Source: Mikania micrantha (Eukaryota > Streptophyta > Magnoliopsida > Asterales > Asteraceae). Taken from it: a stretch of DNA of 64,000 nucleotides. The translations under genes were made by a program, and so were the position numbers. The stretch spans positions 14,725,971-14,789,970 of the forward strand of contig CM018690.1 of assembly GCA_009363875.1 (NCBI GenBank). Reading direction: 5' to 3'. Within the stretch, counting starts at the first letter, position 1. Every line of letters begins with the position of its first letter. Of the stretch, positions 11,101 to 22,690 are shown piece after piece. Below the pieces are notes generated by a model. The model searched no databases. It was not told the origin of the DNA and saw nothing but the letters and a program-made list of their open reading frames with translations.

Positions 11101-12561
11101 CTTATGTTTGCACACAATGTTGGCCCCGTGAGCCGAAAGCCAATCCATCCCAACCACCGCATCGAACTCCCCCAATACCATAGGTATCAAATCAATATCA
11201 AAATCCTCCCCATCGATTGTTAATTTACATTTTCGATAAATATCACAAACTAGAAAGCATTTAGAATCCGCTATTTCTATTTCTAGAGGCACCGACAATT
11301 TCTCAACAACAAAAGACGAATGGTGTATAAAATTCGTAGACACAAATGATCTACTAGCCCCCGAATCAAATAAAATGTAAGCAGGCAAGGTATTGATGAA
11401 GAAAGTACCTGTCACCACATCAGGTGTGACTTTGGCTTCCTCCGCAGTGATTTGAAAGGCCCTACCCTTGGGTTTGGGTACCTCCACCTTCTTCCCACTT
11501 CCTTGCCCCTTAAAAGATCGATTTTCTCCTCCACCAAATCCAGCCCCCTTAAGTTCCGGACATTCACTCCGAATATGCCCCGGTTTGTAGCAATTATAAC
11601 ATAAATTCAACGGGCTCGAGCATTGATTAGCAAGATGACCTTGCTTCCCACACTTGTAGCAAGATAAGGGTCGTACCGAACAATCACCCATGTGGTCTTT
11701 CCCACATTTAGTACAATGCTTAACTCCCTTACTTGAGTGGAACTTTGTAGGTGAGTTAGAGAACTTCCCCTTTTTAAACGACCCCGTCTCCTTCTCCACC
11801 TTCCGCTTTTCACCGCGGTCTTCCTGTCGCTTTAACTCCAACTCACGCTCCCGAGCACAATCAATAAGTTCCGCCAATGTCTCACACTTAGATGGTGTAA
11901 GAAATTCGCGATACTTGGCATTCAACATACTGTGGTATCGATTGATCCACATCCGCTCCGTTTGTAGCAAATCAGGACAAAATCTAGCTTTGTCATAGAA
12001 GATGGCGGTAATCGTATCAATACTTTCCTCCTTATGTCTCATATGAAGGAATTCTTCAGTGATTCTGTCAATCGCTGCCTGCGGACAGAACCGTTTAAGG
12101 AATAATTCCTTAAACTCCGCCCATTTCAGATTTTTAATGCCATCCCTACCCTTCTCCTTTCGAAGAAGCTCCCACCAATCCTTTGCTCTTTCGCGCAACT
12201 GATTCCCCGCAAAGATCACCTCATCTTCCGGGTCACAATGGCTCGTCTCGAACGTGCCCTCCATGTCTGTTATCCACCGTTGACTCTGTAATGGGTCAAC
12301 TTCCCCTTTGAATTCGCTTGGCTTGCAAGCTACAAACTCCTTATAAGTTACTTTCTTTGGAGTTCGTTCCCCATCTCGCCCCCCTCTGAGATTTGCAAAC
12401 TCCTGTTGAATAAATTCCCTCATGGAGGCTTGCAGACCCTCCATATGGTGAGGAATCGAAGCTTCCAATGCTTTTGCTACCTCTTCTCTCACCATAGTTT
12501 GCAATTCAGTGAAATTAGTTTCATGACCTCCACCATCATTAATGTTATCACCACCAGCCAT
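8104..12561 (-). CDS. gag-pol: Gag-Pol polyprotein, Tekay/Del chromovirus, intact
   Basis: A single uninterrupted frame of about 1485 residues from the ATG at 12561 (MAGGDN). The frame is open 21 codons further upstream to 12624; I chose the inner Met as the usual gag-like start. Domains in order: retrotransposon gag (about 75-205); three zinc knuckles, CTKCGKDHMGDC, CYKCGKQGHLANQC and CYNCYKPGHIRSEC; aspartic protease with DSGAS at about 399; reverse transcriptase with FIDD at about 732; RNase H with TDHKSLKYF; integrase with an HHCC finger and the DDE residues in TMDL, SDRDTRF and DGQSERT; and a C-terminal chromodomain (about the last 50 residues, ending in EMRKFYPF). Gag and Pol in one frame plus a chromodomain fits the Tekay/Del lineage. 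With near-identical LTRs, tRNA-Met PBS and PPT all present, this copy may be mobilisable; activity is not shown. Confidence 0.95.
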   Translation of the reverse strand: MAGGDNINDGGGHETNFTELQTMVREEVAKALEASIPHHMEGLQASMREFIQQEFANLRGGRDGERTPKKVTYKEFVACKPSEFKGEVDPLQSQRWITDMEGTFETSHCDPEDEVIFAGNQLRERAKDWWELLRKEKGRDGIKNLKWAEFKELFLKRFCPQAAIDRITEEFLHMRHKEESIDTITAIFYDKARFCPDLLQTERMWINRYHSMLNAKYREFLTPSKCETLAELIDCARERELELKRQEDRGEKRKVEKETGSFKKGKFSNSPTKFHSSKGVKHCTKCGKDHMGDCSVRPLSCYKCGKQGHLANQCSSPLNLCYNCYKPGHIRSECPELKGAGFGGGENRSFKGQGSGKKVEVPKPKGRAFQITAEEAKVTPDVVTGTFFINTLPAYILFDSGASRSFVSTNFIHHSSFVVEKLSVPLEIEIADSKCFLVCDIYRKCKLTIDGEDFDIDLIPMVLGEFDAVVGMDWLSAHGANIVCKHKIIQLMSPSGHEVCIRGEKRGGMILCSLIEAMKYLNNGGRSFLAYVVDSEKGVKLIEDIPIVRDFSDVFPDELPGLPPERDVEFRIDLVPGAKPIAKAPYRLAPSELQEMMSQLQELLDMGFIRPSISPWGAPVLFVKKKDGSFRMCIDYRELNKVTVKNRYPLPRIDDLFDQLQGASWFSKIDLRSGYHQLKVREEDIPKTAFRTRYGHYEFLVMSFGLTNAPAAFMDLMNRVCRPMLDRSVIVFIDDILIYSKNEADHACHLREVLETLRKEKLYAKFSKCDFWLREVQFLGHVVNANGIQVDPSKIQAVMKWSPPKTPTEVRSFLGLAGYYRRFIQDFAKIASSLTKLTKKDTKFVWGDEQEKAFQELKTRLTQAPVLTLPDGPDDLVVYSDASYVGLGCVLMQRGKVIAYASRQLKVHEINYPVHDLELAAVIFALKIWRHYLYGVKCTIYTDHKSLKYFFTQKELNMRQRRWMELLKDYDCEILYHPGKANVVADALSRKEEPSPIRVKAMKIVVTSDLVNQIKAAQTEALKEENWKRDRIKGLAHQLDEDSRGLKTRWGRVWIPPTCPLKTALLEESHKSRYSIHPGGTKMYRDLRVNYWWPGMKRDIVKYVEKCLTCAQVKAEHQKPYGKLQPLEIPMWKWEHITMDLITKLPKTRNGYDTIWVIVDRLSKSAHFIPIKETYSSKKMAEIYVKEVVSRHGVPVTIVSDRDTRFTSHFWKNFQEELGTRLLLSTAYHPQTDGQSERTIQTLEDMLRACIIDFGGSWDDYLPLAEFSYNNSYHSSLGMPPFEVLYGRKCRTPVCWGEVGPRELASKKVVKVTNERIDQIRAHLKAAQDRQKSYADKRRRPIEFQVGDFVLLKVSPWKGVIRFRKRGKLSPRFIGPFKIIARIGEVAYRLELPEELSGIHNTFHVSYLRKCLADESAYVPLEDLVIDDKLNYIEKPVAILDRKVKQLRNKTINQVMVQWKNRRGSDATWESEDEMRKFYPFLFEV

Positions 12562-13010
12562 TCTACGGCTGAAACAAGTTATGCGATACATTAGTTTTGC
12601 TATATAGTTCATACAACTAAACACACCATGAAATATGAACTTAAATACATCACCAAATCAAGCTCTTAACACCTTACCTAATATTCATAACCATATTATG
12701 AATTGGTTCCATTAAGGTCATATCTATGTCAAGGATATAATCTTATGTTGGCCAGACATAACACTATACACTTCACATATCCAATTCCTTAACTTCACCT
12801 CCCCATAACATGACTAGGAATTTCGGTTCAACAAGCAAATTCACACCAAACACCAATAAATATATATAACTAAGGTAAACAATACACAAACTTGTTACCT
12901 TAAACCCCCGGCTTCGTGATCGGATCTCGGATCAAACATTACTCCCCAAATCAAAAGCACAAGGATTTGAGTTCAAGTGTTCGCGACGCACTTGAATCCC
13001 TCAAACCAAT

Positions 13011-13023
13011 GGCTCTGATACCA
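13011..13023 (-). other. Primer-binding site, initiator tRNA-Met type (left copy)
   Basis: In element orientation the sequence is TGGTATCAGAGCC, two bases inside the 5' LTR end. It is complementary to the 3' end of plant initiator tRNA-Met, the usual primer in this lineage. Confidence 0.92.
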
Positions 13024-13026
13024 ACT

Positions 13027-15248
13027 TGTAAGCCCCAAAACTCCCACATGTATGACACGTGTTTAAAACGACATCAAAGTTTAGGTCCCAGATTTTTTTA
13101 AACCGTCAAATGTAATTAACACCATAAACACCCCATTTACATACGACTTTACAAAATAATTGATGTTAATTAAACATTCAATAACAAAAATTACATTTGA
13201 GTTATCACCAAAAACCTTTGTTTAACACCAACAAAGAAAAACCACAAAATGTGTTTGATCCGAATCCTTGCGAGGCAAACCGATCACGACCTCGTTCAAC
13301 CCTTCCGTTCACCTGAAACACCATAATTAAGTCACCATTAGTTCATTAGAACTAAGTAAGATCACCATGCCCGCCCACACGAGCTTACATGACCCAAAAA
13401 GTCAATTTTGGTCAAATTCAGCCCCTGGCGTATTGGTAGGCGTATTTGGGGGCGTATCACAGAAATTTTGAGACCTGGAGCTGAGGTAGGCGTATCATAC
13501 GCCCCCCCCCAGGCGTATGATACGCCGGGGCACACCTGCACAACCATTTTTGCTGTTTTCAGCCATCTTGACCCCTTTCGCTCAAATACGACCGTTCCAA
13601 TACCCCCATAAACATTATATAACACCATATAATCATATTAAACACCTTAATTCACCAAATTATAACCATCATAGTCATAATATCAAACGATTTACTAACG
13701 GGTCGTTTGCACCCAAAACTCCATTGAAATCTTATTCCACAAGATTTCTCAAGTTAAGTAAACCACACCACTTGTGTTTTACAAACTTGATTACACCCAA
13801 CAAAGAACATTCACACACCATGTGAATAATTCAATGTCATGATCACACCACTTGTGATTCAAAACACCAATTTGAGTTGAATTCAATTACAATTCACACA
13901 CCTTGTGAAATAATTCAAATCCTTCAACACACATACAAAGTAACACCAAATCAATCATGAACTAGTATTGAAACACCATGTTTACAATAATCAAGCAACA
14001 TATATCACCTATTGCTTACCATTGTCTAACAACAAGTACTAGTTCACATATCCACAATAAAGTCAAATCTTCAACAACCTTCATACATGTACACACCTTT
14101 ACACATAATAAGTAGAAGATTTAGGTGACTTACCTTGTTCCAACGCGCTATCCTCTATAACCAATTCCTTCCCGTGTCGTTTGGTTTCACCCACACCTTC
14201 ACTATCAATTCCTATTATCACAACTAATAGGTTTAATATAAAGTTTGACCACAATTAGTCAACATACACCCCTTTCACCCCAATGTCAACATTTTCAATC
14301 TAATTTGTTTCCAATTGACCCTAACCATATCAATTCACCATTATTGATGTTATAAACCCACATAATTCACATCACCATTGGTTTTAAACCAATTTTAAGT
14401 TAAATACCCTACTTGGCATTTCATCAAACACCTTGTATGCACAAGTTCATGTGCTAATGATCATTCATCATTAAAACACCTATGTAACTCCATTATTATG
14501 TTTAAAAATGATCAATCTCAACAATTTCACCACAAACTACAACAATATAGTGAATATCATCAAATCCCCACCTTTAAACACTACTTTACACACCATGTTC
14601 ATCAACTTCATGAAAACCCCAATTCCCCCATTTTCATAACATGTAAATCATGAAAGAAAACAATCAAAAGTTGTTCCTATATGATTATCAACATCATTAA
14701 CAACATTTGACACTCTCAAAACACCAAATTTGAGAGTTTTACCCATCAAACCCACACCCCCCATGGTGACCCACGAAAATCCCATCAAAAACACCCAAAA
14801 ATCTTACCTAGATGTTGTTTGATGCAAGGAGAACTCCAATTTCAACTTGCATTCAAGATTAGATCAACATCCAACCTCCAATTTGATCAAATCTTGAAGT
14901 TCTTGAGTTTTCTCCTTGTCCTCTCCTCTCTTTCACGTTTCCAGCACACACACACACACATAAAAGTGTGAAATGTTGACCAAGTCAACATTTAACCCCT
15001 CTTTTAAGCCAAGTTTCATCTATTGGCAGTTTTGGTCCCTCTATTACTAGTTAACACTAACTAGTTATAACTAACTAAGTTAAGTTATTAAACACCCAAC
15101 ATAATAAATTTAACAAACACATATTTAAATCACCCACCAAATATTATTTAAGATAATTAAATCACACAAAACACCCATTAATTAAATAAACATAATCATA
15201 CACCAATTATGTTTAATTTATAATATTTCACCAAAATGGGATGTTACA
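13027..15248 (-). repeat. LTR B (shared middle LTR), 2222 bp
   Basis: It serves as 5' LTR of the left copy and 3' LTR of the right copy. It matches LTR C at the three left-hand sites where A differs. It also carries about seven private changes, all in its right three-quarters: single-base changes near 13792, 14112, 14458 and 14553, a one-base C deletion near 14330, and longer C runs near 13510 and 14760. Confidence 0.95.
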
Positions 15249-15263
15249 AATTCTCCCCTCCTT
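15249..15263 (-). other. Polypurine tract of right copy
   Basis: Identical to the tract at 8063-8077 and directly adjoining LTR B. Confidence 0.85.
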
Positions 15264-15289
15264 ACAAAGGTTTCGTCCCCGAAACCTCG

Positions 15290-18200
15290 TTACACCTCAA
15301 AAAGAAAAGGATAAAATTTCCGCATTTCATCCTCGGACTCCCACGTAGCATCCGAACCCCGTCTGTTCTTCCATTGCACCATTACTTGGTTAATCGTCTT
15401 ATTCCGAAGTTGCTTGACTTTTCTATCCAAGATAGCCACCGGTTTCTCAATATAATTGAGTTTATCATCAATCACCAAATCCTCCAATGGCACATAAGCC
15501 GATTCATCCGCCAAGCACTTTCGCAAATAAGATACGTGGAATGTATTGTGAATCCCACTCAACTCCTCCGGTAGCTCTAAGCGATAGGCAACCTCGCCAA
15601 TCCGAGCTATAATTTTGAATGGTCCAATAAACCGTGGACTAAGTTTCCCCCGCTTTCGAAAACGAATCACACCCTTCCAAGGAGAAACCTTTAACAACAC
15701 AAAGTCTCCCACTTGGAATTCGATCGGCCTCCTCCGTTTATCCGCATACGATTTCTGACGGTCTTGTGCCGCCTTTAAATGAGCTCGTATCTGATCGATT
15801 CGTTCGTTTGTCACCTTTACTACCTTTTTGCTGGCGAGTTCCCTTGGTCCCACTTCTCCCCAACACACGGGAGTTCTACATTTTCTCCCATACAAAACCT
15901 CAAAAGGAGGCATTCCAAGACTGGAATGATAACTGTTATTGTAAGAAAACTCCGCCAAAGGTAAGTAATCATCCCAACTTCCCCCAAAGTCAATGATACA
16001 CGCACGTAACATGTCCTCAAGCGTTTGAATAGTCCTTTCACTCTGACCATCCGTTTGAGGGTGATACGCTGTGCTCAACAATAGTCTCGTACCCAATTCC
16101 TCCTGAAAATTCTTCCAAAAATGAGAAGTGAACCGGGTGTCACGATCAGACACAATAGTAACCGGTACTCCATGTCGAGACACCACCTCCTTAACATAAA
16201 TTTCAGCCATTTCTTGGAAGAATACGTCTCCTTGATCGGTATAAAGTGAGCACTCTTTGATAACCGATCTACGATGACCCATATCGTATCATAACCGTTC
16301 CTAGTCTTAGGAAGCTTCGTGATTAGGTCCATCGTAATATGCTCCCACTTCCACATTGGAATCTCCAAAGGTTGCAATTTGCCATACGGTTTTTGATGCT
16401 CCGCCTTCACTTGAGCACAAGTCAAGCATTTTTCAACATACTTAACAATATCTCGTTTCATTCCCGGCCACCAATAGTTAACCCGCAAGTCACGATACAT
16501 CTTCGTGCCTCCCGGGTGAATCGAATATCTCGATTTATGGGATTCCTCCAATAAAGCCGTCTTTAAAGGACAAGTGGGAGGTATCCACACCCGACCCCAC
16601 CTTGTCTTTAAACCCCGACTATCCTCATCCAATTGATGAGCTAACCCCTTGATTCTATCACGTTTCCAATTCTCCTCCTTTAAAGCTTCCGTTTGAGCAG
16701 CTTTAATTTGATTCACCAGATCCGAAGTTACCACAATTTTCATTGCCTTTACCCGAATAGGTGAAGGTTCCTCCTTTCTACTCAAAGCATCCGCCACTAC
16801 GTTTGCTTTCCCCGGATGATAGAGAATTTCGCAGTCGTAGTCTTTGAGTAACTCCATCCAACGTCTCTGCCTCATATTCAATTCCTTCTGTGTGAAGAAA
16901 TACTTTAAACTCTTGTGGTCGGTATAAATAGTACATTTCACCCCATAAAGATAATGACGCCATATCTTTAATGCAAAAATAACCGCCGCAAGCTCCAAAT
17001 CATGGACGGGATAGTTAATCTCATGAACCTTCAACTGACGTGAAGCATAAGCAATAACTTTCCCTCTTTGCATGAGAACACACCCAAGACCAACATATGA
17101 AGCATCGGAATAGACCACAAGATCATCGGGTCCATCCGGTAAAGTTAACACCGGTGCTTGTGTTAGTCTTGTCTTTAACTCCTGAAACGCCTTTTCTTGT
17201 TCGTCACCCCATACAAACTTAGTATCCTTCTTTGTAAGCTTTGTCAAAGATGAAGCAATCTTGGCAAAGTCTTGAATAAACCTCCTGTAATAACCGGCTA
17301 AACCAAGAAAACTTCTAACCTCAGTTGGAGTCTTGGGTGGACTCCATTTCATAACCGCCTGAATTTTGGAAGGATCAACTTGTATACCATTAGCATTCAC
17401 CACATGTCCCAAGAATTGGACTTCACGTAACCAAAAGTCACATTTTGAAAATTTGGCATACAATTTCTCCTTACGAAGCGTTTCAAGAACTTCACGCAAA
17501 TGACAAGCGTGATCCGCTTCATTCTTGGAATAGATAAGTATGTCATCGATGAACACAATGACTGACCTATCTAACATTGGACGACACACCCGATTCATCA
17601 AGTCCATGAACGCCGCCGGTGCGTTAGTTAACCCAAAGGACATCACAAGAAACTCATAATGCCCATACCTCGTACGAAAAGCCGTCTTTGGAATGTCTTC
17701 CTCTCTAACCTTCAACTGATGGTATCCCGATCGAAGGTCGATCTTAGAAAACCATGAAGCACCTTGTAATTGGTCAAAGAGGTCATCAATCCTAGGTAAT
17801 GGATACCTATTCTTCACCGTGACCTTGTTCAACTCCCGATAATCTATACACATTCTGAAGCTCCCATCTTTCTTCTTGACAAATAACACCGGTGCACCCC
17901 AAGGTGAGATGCTCGGACGAATAAAACCCATGTCAAGAAGTTCTTGCAATTGATTCATCATCTCTTGCAATTCAGATGGCGCCAAACGATATGGAGCCTT
18001 AGCAATGGGTTTAGCCCCTGGCACCAAGTCAATTCGGAACTCCACATCCCTTTCGGGAGGTAATCCCGGTAGTTCATCCGGAAAAACATCCGAAAAATCA
18101 CGAACTATAGGAATGTCTTCTATCAACTTCACTCCTTTCTCCGAATCCACCACATAAGCAAGAAACGATCGTCCACCATTGTTCAAATATTTCATAGCTT

Positions 18201-19745
18201 CGATTAAAGAACATAAGATCATGCCACCACGTTTCTCCCCACGAATACACACCTCATGTCCACTAGGAGACATCAATTGAATAATCTTATGTTTGCACAC
18301 AATGTTGGCCCCGTGAGCCGAAAGCCAATCCATCCCAACCACCGCATCGAACTCCCCCAATACCATAGGTATCAAATCAATATCAAAATCCTCCCCATCG
18401 ATTGTTAATTTACATTTTCGATAAACATCACAAACTAGAAAGCATTTAGAATCCGCTATTTCTATTTCTAGAGGCACCGACAATTTCTCAACAACAAAAG
18501 ACGAATGGTGTATAAAATTCGTAGACACAAATGATCTACTAGCCCCCGAATCAAATAAAATGTAAGCAGGCAAGGTATTGATGAAGAAAGTACCTGTCAC
18601 CACATCAGGTGTGACTTTGGCTTCCTCCGCAGTGATTTGAAAGGCCCTACCCTTGGGTTTGGGTACCTCCACCTTCTTCCCACTTCCTTGCCCCTTAAAA
18701 GATCGATTTTCTCCTCCACCAAATCCAGCCCCCTTAAGTTCCGGACATTCACTCCGAATATGCCCCGGTTTGTAGCAATTATAACATAAATTCAACGGGC
18801 TCGAGCATTGATTAGCAAGATGACCTTGCTTCCCACACTTGTAGCAAGATAAGGGTCGTACCGAACAATCACCCATGTGGTCTTTCCCACATTTAGTACA
18901 ATGCTTAACTCCCTTACTTGAGTGGAACTTTGTAGGTGAGTTAGAGAACTTCCCCTTTTTAAACGACCCCGTCTCCTTCTCCACCTTCCGCTTTTCACCG
19001 CGGTCTTCCTGTCGCTTTAACTCCAACTCGCGCTCCCGAGCACAATCAATAAGTTCCGCCAATGTCTCACACTTAGATGGTGTAAGAAATTCGCGGTACT
19101 TGGCATTCAACATACTGTGGTATCGATTGATCCACATCCGCTCCGTTTGTAGCAAATCAGGACAAAATCTAGCTTTGTCATAGAAGATGGCGGTAATCGT
19201 ATCAATACTTTCCTCCTTATGCCTCATATGAAGGAACTCTTCAGTGATTCTGTCAATCGCCGCCTGCGGACAGAACCGTTTAAGGAATAATCCTTAAACT
19301 CCGCCCATTTCAGATTTTTAATGCCATCCCTACCCTTCTCCTTTCGAAGAAGCTCCCACCAATCCTTTGCTCTTTCGCGCAACTGATTCCCCGCAAAGAT
19401 CACCTCATCTTCCGGGTCACAATGGCTCGTCTCGAACGTGCCCTCCATGTCTGTTATCCACCGTTGACTCTGTAATGGGTCAACTTCCCCTTTGAATTCG
19501 CTTGGCTTGCAAGCTACAAACTCCTTATAAGTTACTTTCTTTGGAGTTCGTTCCCCATCTCGCCCCCCTCTGAGATTTGCAAACTCCTGTTGAATAAATT
19601 CCCTCATGGAGGCTTGCAGACCCTCCATATGGTGAGGAATCGAAGCTTCCAATGCTTTTGCCACCTCTTCTCTCACCATAGTTTGCAATTCAGTGAAATT
19701 AGTTTCATGACCTCCACCATCATTAATGTTATCACCACCAGCCAT
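15290..19745 (-). pseudogene. gag-pol: Gag-Pol of right Tekay copy, two frameshifts
   Basis: Nearly identical to the intact polyprotein at 8104-12561. Relative to it, one T is missing in gag near 19290 (ATTCC in the left copy, ATCC here), which ends the first reading frame about 170 codons after the gag Met. One base is also missing in integrase near 16210 (CATCTTCTTGG in the left copy, CATTTCTTGG here), before the catalytic core. The open pieces are 19745-19224, 19227-16075 and 16282-15290; the last holds the rest of integrase and the chromodomain. All other domains and motifs are intact. The copy cannot make full Pol by itself but keeps LTRs, PBS and PPT, so it could be mobilised in trans in principle. 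Confidence 0.93.
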
Positions 19746-20193
19746 TCTACGGCTGAAACAAGTTATGCGATACATTAGTTTTGCTATATAGTTCATACAA
19801 CTAAACACACCATGAAATATGAACTTAAATACATCACCAAATCAATCTCTAACACCTTACCTAATATTCATAACCATATTATGAATTGGTTCCATTAAGG
19901 TCATATCTATGTCAAGAATATAATCTTATGTTGGCCAGACATAACACTATACACTTCACATATCCAATTCCTTAACTTCACCTCCCCATAACATGACTAA
20001 GAATTTCGGTTCAACAAGCAAATTCACACCAAACACCAATAAACATATATAACTAAGGTAAACAATACACAAACTTGTTACCTTAAACCCCCGGCTTCGT
20101 GATCGGATCTCGGATCAAACATTACTCCCCAAATCAAAAGCACAAGGATTTGAGTTCAAGTGTTCGCGACGCACTTGAATCCCTCAAACCAAT

Positions 20194-20206
20194 GGCTCTG
20201 ATACCA
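20194..20206 (-). other. Primer-binding site, initiator tRNA-Met type (right copy)
   Basis: Same TGGTATCAGAGCC as in the left copy, two bases inside the LTR C boundary. Confidence 0.92.
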
Positions 20207-20209
20207 ACT

Positions 20210-22428
20210 TGTAAGCCCCAAAACTCCCACATGTATGACACGTGTTTAAAACGACATCAAAGTTTAGGTCCCAGATTTTTCAAACCGACAAATGTAATTA
20301 ACACCATAAACACCCCATTTACATACGACTTTACAAAATAATTGATGTTAATTAAACATTCAATAACAAAAATTACATTTGAGTTATCACCAAAAACCTT
20401 TGTTTAACACCAACAAAGAAAAACCACAAAATGTGTTTGATCCGAATCCTTGCGAGGCAAACCGATCACGACCTCGTTCAACCCTTCCGTTCACCTGAAA
20501 CACCATAATTAAGTCACCATTAGTTCATTAGAACTAAGTAAGATCACCATGCCCGCCCACACGAGCTTACATGACCCAAAAAGTCAATTTTGGTCAAATT
20601 CAGCCCCTGGCGTATTGGTAGGCGTATTTGGGGGCGTATCACAGAAATTTTGAGACCTGGAGCTGAGGTAGGCGTATCATACGCCCCCCCCAGGCGTATG
20701 ATACGCCGGGCACACCTGCACAACCATTTTTGCTGTTTTCAGCCATCTTGACCCCTTTCGCTCAAATACGACCGTTCCAATACCCCCATAAACATTATAT
20801 AACACCATATAATCATATTAAACACCTTAATTCACCAAATTATAACCATCATAGTCATAATATCAAACGATTTACTAACGGGTCGTTTGCACCCAAAACT
20901 CCATTGAAATCTTATTCCACAAGATTTCTCAAGTTAAGTAAACCACACCACTTGTGTTTTACAAACTTGATTTCACCCAACAAAGAACATTCACACACCA
21001 TGTGAATAATTCAATGTCATGATCACACCACTTGTGATTCAAAACACCAATTTGAGTTGAATTCAATTACAATTCACACACCTTGTGAAATAATTCAAAT
21101 CCTTCAACACACATACAAAGTAACACCAAATCAATCATGAACTAGTATTGAAACACCATGTTTACAATAATCAAGCAACATATATCACCTATTGCTTACC
21201 ATTGTCTAACAACAAGTACTAGTTCACATATCCACAATAAAGTCAAATCTTCAACAACCTTCATACATGTACACACCTTTACACATAATAAATAGAAGAT
21301 TTAGGTGACTTACCTTGTTCCAACGCGCTATCCTCTATAACCAATTCCTTCCCGTGTCGTTTGGTTTCACCCACACCTTCACTATCAATTCCTATTATCA
21401 CAACTAATAGGTTTAATATAAAGTTTGACCACAATTAGTCAACATACACCCCTTTCACCCCAATGTCAACATTTTCAATCTAATTTGTTTCCAATTGACC
21501 CCTAACCATATCAATTCACCATTATTGATGTTATAAACCCACATAATTCACATCACCATTGGTTTTAAACCAATTTTAAGTTAAATACCCTACTTGGCAT
21601 TTCATCAAACACCTTGTATGCACAAGTTCATGTGCTAATAATCATTCATCATTAAAACACCTATGTAACTCCATTATTATGTTTAAAAATGATCAATCTC
21701 AACAATTTCACCACAAACTACAACAATATAGTGATTATCATCAAATCCCCACCTTTAAACACTACTTTACACACCATGTTCATCAACTTCATGAAAACCC
21801 CAATTCCCCCATTTTCATAACATGTAAATCATGAAAGAAAACAATCAAAAGTTGTTCCTATATGATTATCAACATCATTAACAACATTTGACACTCTCAA
21901 AACACCAAATTTGAGAGTTTTACCCATCAAACCCACACCCCCATGGTGACCCACGAAAATCCCATCAAAAACACCCAAAAATCTTACCTAGATGTTGTTT
22001 GATGCAAGGAGAACTCCAATTTCAACTTGCATTCAAGATTAGATCAACATCCAACCTCCAATTTGATCAAATCTTGAAGTTCTTGAGTTTTCTCCTTGTC
22101 CTCTCCTCTCTTTCACGTTTCCAGCACACACACACACACATAAAAGTGTGAAATGTTGACCAAGTCAACATTTAACCCCTCTTTTAAGCCAAGTTTCATC
22201 TATTGGCAGTTTTGGTCCCTCTATTACTAGTTAACACTAACTAGTTATAACTAACTAAGTTAAGTTATTAAACACCCAACATAATAAATTTAACAAACAC
22301 ATATTTAAATCACCCACCAAATATTATTTAAGATAATTAAATCACACAAAACACCCATTAATTAAATAAACATAATCATACACCAATTATGTTTAATTTA
22401 TAATATTTCACCAAAATGGGATGTTACA
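20210..22428 (-). repeat. LTR C (5' LTR of right copy), 2219 bp
   Basis: Same termini as LTRs A and B and only about a dozen differences among the three in 2.2 kb. Private changes include a shortened T run with two substitutions near 20280 and a lost G near 20708. Its outer edge abuts the CAACA target duplication. Confidence 0.95.
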
Positions 22429-22432
22429 CAAC

Positions 22433-22690
22433 AATGCATATCATGTCATAGGGTTGAGTTATTGGTACATCAGTGTAACACTAATACTAATGTTTTATAT
22501 TTTTTATTGTTAAAAAATATTTTAAAAATAATTATAAGTTAAAGAAATATGAAAAACAACAATGCATATTATGTCATAGGATTGGGTTATTGGCACATCA
22601 GTGTAACAATAATACTAATTTTTATATTTTTTATTGTTAAAAAATATATTTAAAATAATAATAAGTTAAAGTAATGTTTGTGAGATGTAA
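22433..22690 (+). repeat. 128-bp repeat, units 2 and 3 (right of retrotransposon)
   Basis: AATGCATA at 22433 and again at 22561 give a 128-bp period. Both units contain the same CATCAGTGTAACA and TTTTTATTGTTAAAAA blocks as the unit at 5714-5841. The last unit decays near 22680. Confidence 0.88.

Larger units (their letters stand above)
5842..22428 (-). mobile_element. Tandem Tekay/Del Ty3 composite: LTR-body-LTR-body-LTR
   Basis: Three near-identical LTRs (5842-8062, 13027-15248, 20210-22428) separate two near-identical bodies (8063-13026 and 15249-20209). The outermost edges are flanked by one 5-bp direct duplication, CAACA, at 5837-5841 and 22429-22433. Neither internal junction has its own duplication: each body abuts the middle LTR through a normal primer-binding site or polypurine tract. 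This is what unequal crossing-over between the LTRs of one inserted element produces. Two independent insertions would have left separate target duplications. Confidence 0.95.

Noticed and set aside
8104..12561. Endogenous caulimovirus or other plant virus
   Set aside because: Domain order protease-RT-RNase H-integrase-chromodomain with LTRs and target duplication is that of a Ty3 chromovirus retrotransposon; no movement protein is present.
8050..12594. Plus-strand frames opposite gag-pol
   Set aside because: They are antisense shadows of a strong minus-strand coding region.
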